From: JAULUH01 sp032111745
Lineage (GTDB): Bacteria; Chloroflexota; Anaerolineae; JAAEKA01
DNA length: 7,797 bases
NCBI GenBank assembly: GCA_032111745.1
Contig: JAULUH010000020.1
Location: 1 to 7,797, forward strand
Reading direction: 5' to 3'
Under the pieces are notes generated by a model. It had not been told where the DNA came from, searched no databases, and saw nothing but the letters and a program-made list of their open reading frames with translations. The translations under genes were made by a program, and so were the position numbers. Below are positions 5,873 to 7,797 of this stretch, one piece after another. Position 1 is the stretch's first letter. Every line of letters starts with the position of its first letter.

Positions 5873-6688
5873 ATGACCGACCCACCCCTGATCACCAGCC
5901 GGCAGAACCCGCGCATCGTCGCCGCCCGCCAGCTCTCAGAGCGCAAACACCGCCGCCAGCAGGGACGCTTCCTCGTCGAGGGCCAGGCCTTGCTGGCCAT
6001 GGCACTCGACGCCGGCGCCCAACCCCTGGAGGTCTTCTACACGCCGCAGCTGGTGGCCCGGGCCGGGCTGGCGGCCCTGGTGGAGCGCCTGCAGGCGGCC
6101 GGTGCCGAGCCGGTAGCCGTGGCGCCCGGGGTGCTGGCCGCCCTGGCCGAGCGGGAGGCTCCAGAGGGGGTGGTGGCGACCTTTGCCCTGTTCGAGCGCA
6201 GCCTCGCCAGCCTGGCCTTGAGCCAGGACGACCTGGTCCTGGTCCTCGACCGGCTGCAAGACCCCGGCAACCTGGGCACGCTGATCCGCACCGCCGACGC
6301 CGTGGCCGCGGCGGCCGTGGTGCTGGTCGAGCCCTGCGTCGACCCCTTCGACCCCAAGGTGGTGCGCGGCACCATGGGCTCCCTGTTTCACGTGCCGCTG
6401 GTGCGTACCGGCGACGTGCCGGAGCTGGCTGAGTTCCTGCGCGGCCACGGCCTGCGCCTGGTGGCGGCCGATGCCCACCAGGGCGTCGACTGGGGGGAGG
6501 GGCTGTGGCAGGGTGGCGTGGCCCTGGTGCTCGGCAATGAGGCCCGCGGGCTATCACCCGACCTGGTGCCCCACGTCGATGCCTACGCTCGCCTGCCTAT
6601 CGCCGGCCGCGCCGAATCTCTCAACGTGGCCGTGGCCGGCGGCGTCCTGATGGTCCTCTGGCGGCGCGGCATCGAGCTGTCCAGCTGA
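5873..6688 (+). CDS. TrmH/SpoU family RNA 2'-O-methyltransferase
   Basis: This 271-residue enzyme would transfer a methyl group from S-adenosylmethionine to a ribose 2'-OH in rRNA or tRNA. Residues 8-105 resemble the SpoU substrate-binding domain (TSRQNPRI, GRFLVEG, PEGVVATF). The SPOUT catalytic domain follows with all three motifs: motif 1 LDRLQDPGNLGTLIRTADA (125-143, N133 and R139), motif 2 LVLGNEARGLSPDL (218-231, E223) and motif 3 LPIAGRAESLNVAVAGGVLM (241-260, S249 and N251). The knotted SAM site therefore looks complete. Two-domain members of this size include RlmB-like 23S rRNA methyltransferases and TsnR-like enzymes; the exact target nucleotide cannot be told. There is no obvious Shine-Dalgarno before ATG 5873, which fits translation from a shared transcript with the upstream phosphatase gene. 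The codons end heavily in G or C, like the neighbours on both sides. Confidence 0.93.
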   Translation: MTDPPLITSRQNPRIVAARQLSERKHRRQQGRFLVEGQALLAMALDAGAQPLEVFYTPQLVARAGLAALVERLQAAGAEPVAVAPGVLAALAEREAPEGVVATFALFERSLASLALSQDDLVLVLDRLQDPGNLGTLIRTADAVAAAAVVLVEPCVDPFDPKVVRGTMGSLFHVPLVRTGDVPELAEFLRGHGLRLVAADAHQGVDWGEGLWQGGVALVLGNEARGLSPDLVPHVDAYARLPIAGRAESLNVAVAGGVLMVLWRRGIELSS

Positions 6689-6751
6689 AATGGAGGGGAG
6701 CTTCCGCCAGGCTTTGTAAGGATGCTTCTAGGCGCGCGGCCAGGACGGGGC

Positions 6752-6757
6752 TACAAT
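6752..6757 (+). promoter_or_regulatory. Possible -10 box before the ABC transporter genes
   Basis: TACAAT (5/6) lies in a 128-nt gap between the methyltransferase and the ABC ATPase. No convincing -35 box accompanies it. The gap turns A-rich (6771-6805) in an otherwise GC-rich area, as is common near transcription starts. A ribosome site AAGGA (6804-6808) precedes the GTG start by 8 nt. Confidence 0.3.
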
Positions 6758-6765
6758 GGTGTCCA

Positions 6766-6781
6766 TGTGCACAAAAGCACA
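6766..6781 (+). repeat. Short inverted repeat near the expected transcription start
   Basis: TGTGC and GCACA form a 5-bp palindrome around ACAAAA, just downstream of the TACAAT box. It could be a small operator for a repressor of the transporter operon, or chance. Confidence 0.25.
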
Positions 6782-6816
6782 GGTCACCAAAACAAAGCCA
6801 AAGAAGGACTTGTGTT

Positions 6817-7596
6817 GTGAGCGAAAAAACTCTGCCTGTGATGCCGGCCTGGCCCGCTGCGGAGGCCGGCCCTACCCCGGCCTGTGATCCCATACCCCAC
6901 CCGGCCGCCGGGCGGCCGGCCTTCCTGCGTTTCGAAGGCCTTTCCAAGAGCTACCAGGAGGGGGACCGCACCCGCGTCGTCCTGGACAACGCCGACGCCG
7001 CCTTCGGCCGGGGTGAGTTCGTAGCCATCCTCGGCCGCAGCGGCAGCGGCAAGAGCACCCTGCTCAACCTGATCAGCGGCATCGACCGCGCCGACGCCGG
7101 GCGCATCTGGCTCGACGGCCAGGACCTCACCGCCCTGGACGATCGCCAGCGCACCCTGTTCCGCCGCCGCCACGTGGGCTTCGTCTTCCAGTTCTTCAAT
7201 CTGATCCCCACCCTGACCGTCTGGGAGAACGTGGTGCTGCCGCTGGAGCTCAACGGCGTCTCGCCCGACGAGTGCCGCCGCCGCACCGCGTCCCTGCTGG
7301 AGGCGGTGGGCCTGGGCGATCGCGCCAAGACCTACCCGGACCGCCTCTCTGGCGGCGAGCAGCAGCGGGTGGCCCTGGCCCGGGCCCTGGTCCACGACCC
7401 GGCCCTGGTCCTGGCCGACGAGCCCACCGGCAACCTGGACGAGGACACCGGCCGGCATATCCTGGCCCTGCTGGATCGCCTGACCCGCCAGGCCGGCAAG
7501 AACCTGGTCATGGTCACGCATAGCGCCGAGGCCGCCTCCCACGCCGATCGCGTCCTCTTGCTGCGCGAGGGCAAGCTCGTGGCCCGCGGAGCCTGA
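6817..7596 (+). CDS. ABC transporter ATP-binding protein, LolD/MacB type
   Basis: The 259-residue ATPase powers a membrane transporter with the permease directly behind it. All nucleotide-binding motifs are present: Walker A GRSGSGKST (73-81), Q-loop FVFQFFN (Q125), signature LSGGEQQR (177-184), Walker B ALVLADEP (196-203), D-loop GNLD (205-208) and switch histidine H235. The spacing and the phrase FVFQFFNLIPTLTVWENV are typical of the LolD/MacB/FtsE group, which drives mechanical (MacB-like) export or lipoprotein release and not simple import. About 35 residues precede the usual start (LRFEGLSKSY), rich in Pro and Ala and with no domain; they may be a genuine extension. The GTG start at 6817 is supported by AAGGA 8 nt upstream. 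The permease begins 3 nt after the stop, so the two are translated together. Cargo cannot be inferred. Confidence 0.95.
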   Translation: MSEKTLPVMPAWPAAEAGPTPACDPIPHPAAGRPAFLRFEGLSKSYQEGDRTRVVLDNADAAFGRGEFVAILGRSGSGKSTLLNLISGIDRADAGRIWLDGQDLTALDDRQRTLFRRRHVGFVFQFFNLIPTLTVWENVVLPLELNGVSPDECRRRTASLLEAVGLGDRAKTYPDRLSGGEQQRVALARALVHDPALVLADEPTGNLDEDTGRHILALLDRLTRQAGKNLVMVTHSAEAASHADRVLLLREGKLVARGA

Positions 7597-7599
7597 CCC

Positions 7600-7797
7600 G
7601 TGCCCGGTAGAACGCTCTTCCACGTCGGCTGGCGCTACCTGCTACGCCACCCCTGGCAGACGGTGCTGATGATCCTCGGCATCATGCTGGGCGTGGCCGT
7701 GGTGGTGGCCATCGACCTGGCCAACGCCAGCGCCGGCCAGGCCTTCGACCTCAGCACCGCGGCCGTCGCCGGCCGCGCCACCCACCAGGTCAGCAGC
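7600..7797 (+). CDS. ABC transporter permease, FtsX/MacB-like, 5' part only
   Basis: The first 66 residues of the partner permease are visible and the frame runs off the right edge. After MPGRTLFHVGWRYLLRHPWQ comes a hydrophobic segment TVLMILGIMLGVAVVVAIDL (21-40), the first transmembrane helix. It is followed by ANASAGQAFDLSTAAVAGRA, the beginning of the extracytoplasmic MacB periplasmic-core-like domain. WRYLLRHPWQTVLMILGI..GVAVVVAIDLAN is typical of MacB/LolE-type permeases. The GTG start lies 3 nt after the ATPase stop, with GGAG 9 nt upstream inside the ATPase gene, indicating translational coupling. Whether the protein has the four or ten helices seen in different subfamilies cannot be judged from this piece. 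Confidence 0.88.
   Translation, partial: MPGRTLFHVGWRYLLRHPWQTVLMILGIMLGVAVVVAIDLANASAGQAFDLSTAAVAGRATHQVSS

Noticed and set aside
6784..7623. Minus-strand 279-codon frame opposite the ABC ATPase
   Set aside because: The plus strand encodes every ABC motif; the antisense product is a low-complexity Gly/Ala/Gln shadow.

Overview
The window looks like a bacterial chromosome scaffold, most likely Chloroflexota. That is an inference from the overall protein style, the GC-rich housekeeping genes and the MacB/LolD-type ABC permease pair; no marker gene settles it. There is one assembly gap (10 Ns at 3758-3767).

Left block (1-3308). One very long minus-strand reading frame runs off the left edge with no stop in the window. 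At least 1056 codons are visible. It encodes a large protein I cannot assign to a characterised family, with strong conserved-looking motifs (IHLHWALPD, YPAVPNRWLV, PRFYQPNEPVVLL, LRLVDTFGQ). Its most natural start is an unusual ATC codon at 3170, placed behind a good Shine-Dalgarno and a near-consensus promoter. Apparent plus-strand genes here are antisense shadows of this frame.

Middle block (3309-5180). An ISAs1-family insertion sequence (3309-4568) has perfect 18-bp terminal inverted repeats. Its minus-strand transposase is interrupted by the assembly gap. No target-site duplication is visible, so the junction between the two flanks may reflect rearrangement or scaffolding. The element sits between two outward-facing promoters: one for the large minus-strand gene and a near-perfect one for a small plus-strand UPF0175 (antitoxin-like) gene. 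That small gene also seems to start at a non-ATG codon (CTG) and has no intact toxin partner behind it. An intergenic stretch follows. It carries a 9-mer-based repeat (CCTCTGCGT units) of a type dispersed in many bacterial genomes, bracketed by 15-bp direct repeats.

Right block (5184-7797). A GC-rich, plus-strand housekeeping-like run: a histidine phosphatase (phosphoglycerate-mutase-like), a TrmH/SpoU RNA methyltransferase, then an ABC ATPase of the LolD/MacB type and the start of its FtsX/MacB-like permease, which runs off the right edge. The first two genes are close enough to be co-transcribed. The ATPase and permease are 3 nt apart and form a transporter operon.

No rRNA, tRNA or CRISPR array was seen. 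The most promising unknown is the large left-hand protein; the other oddities are the two non-canonical starts and the intergenic repeat.
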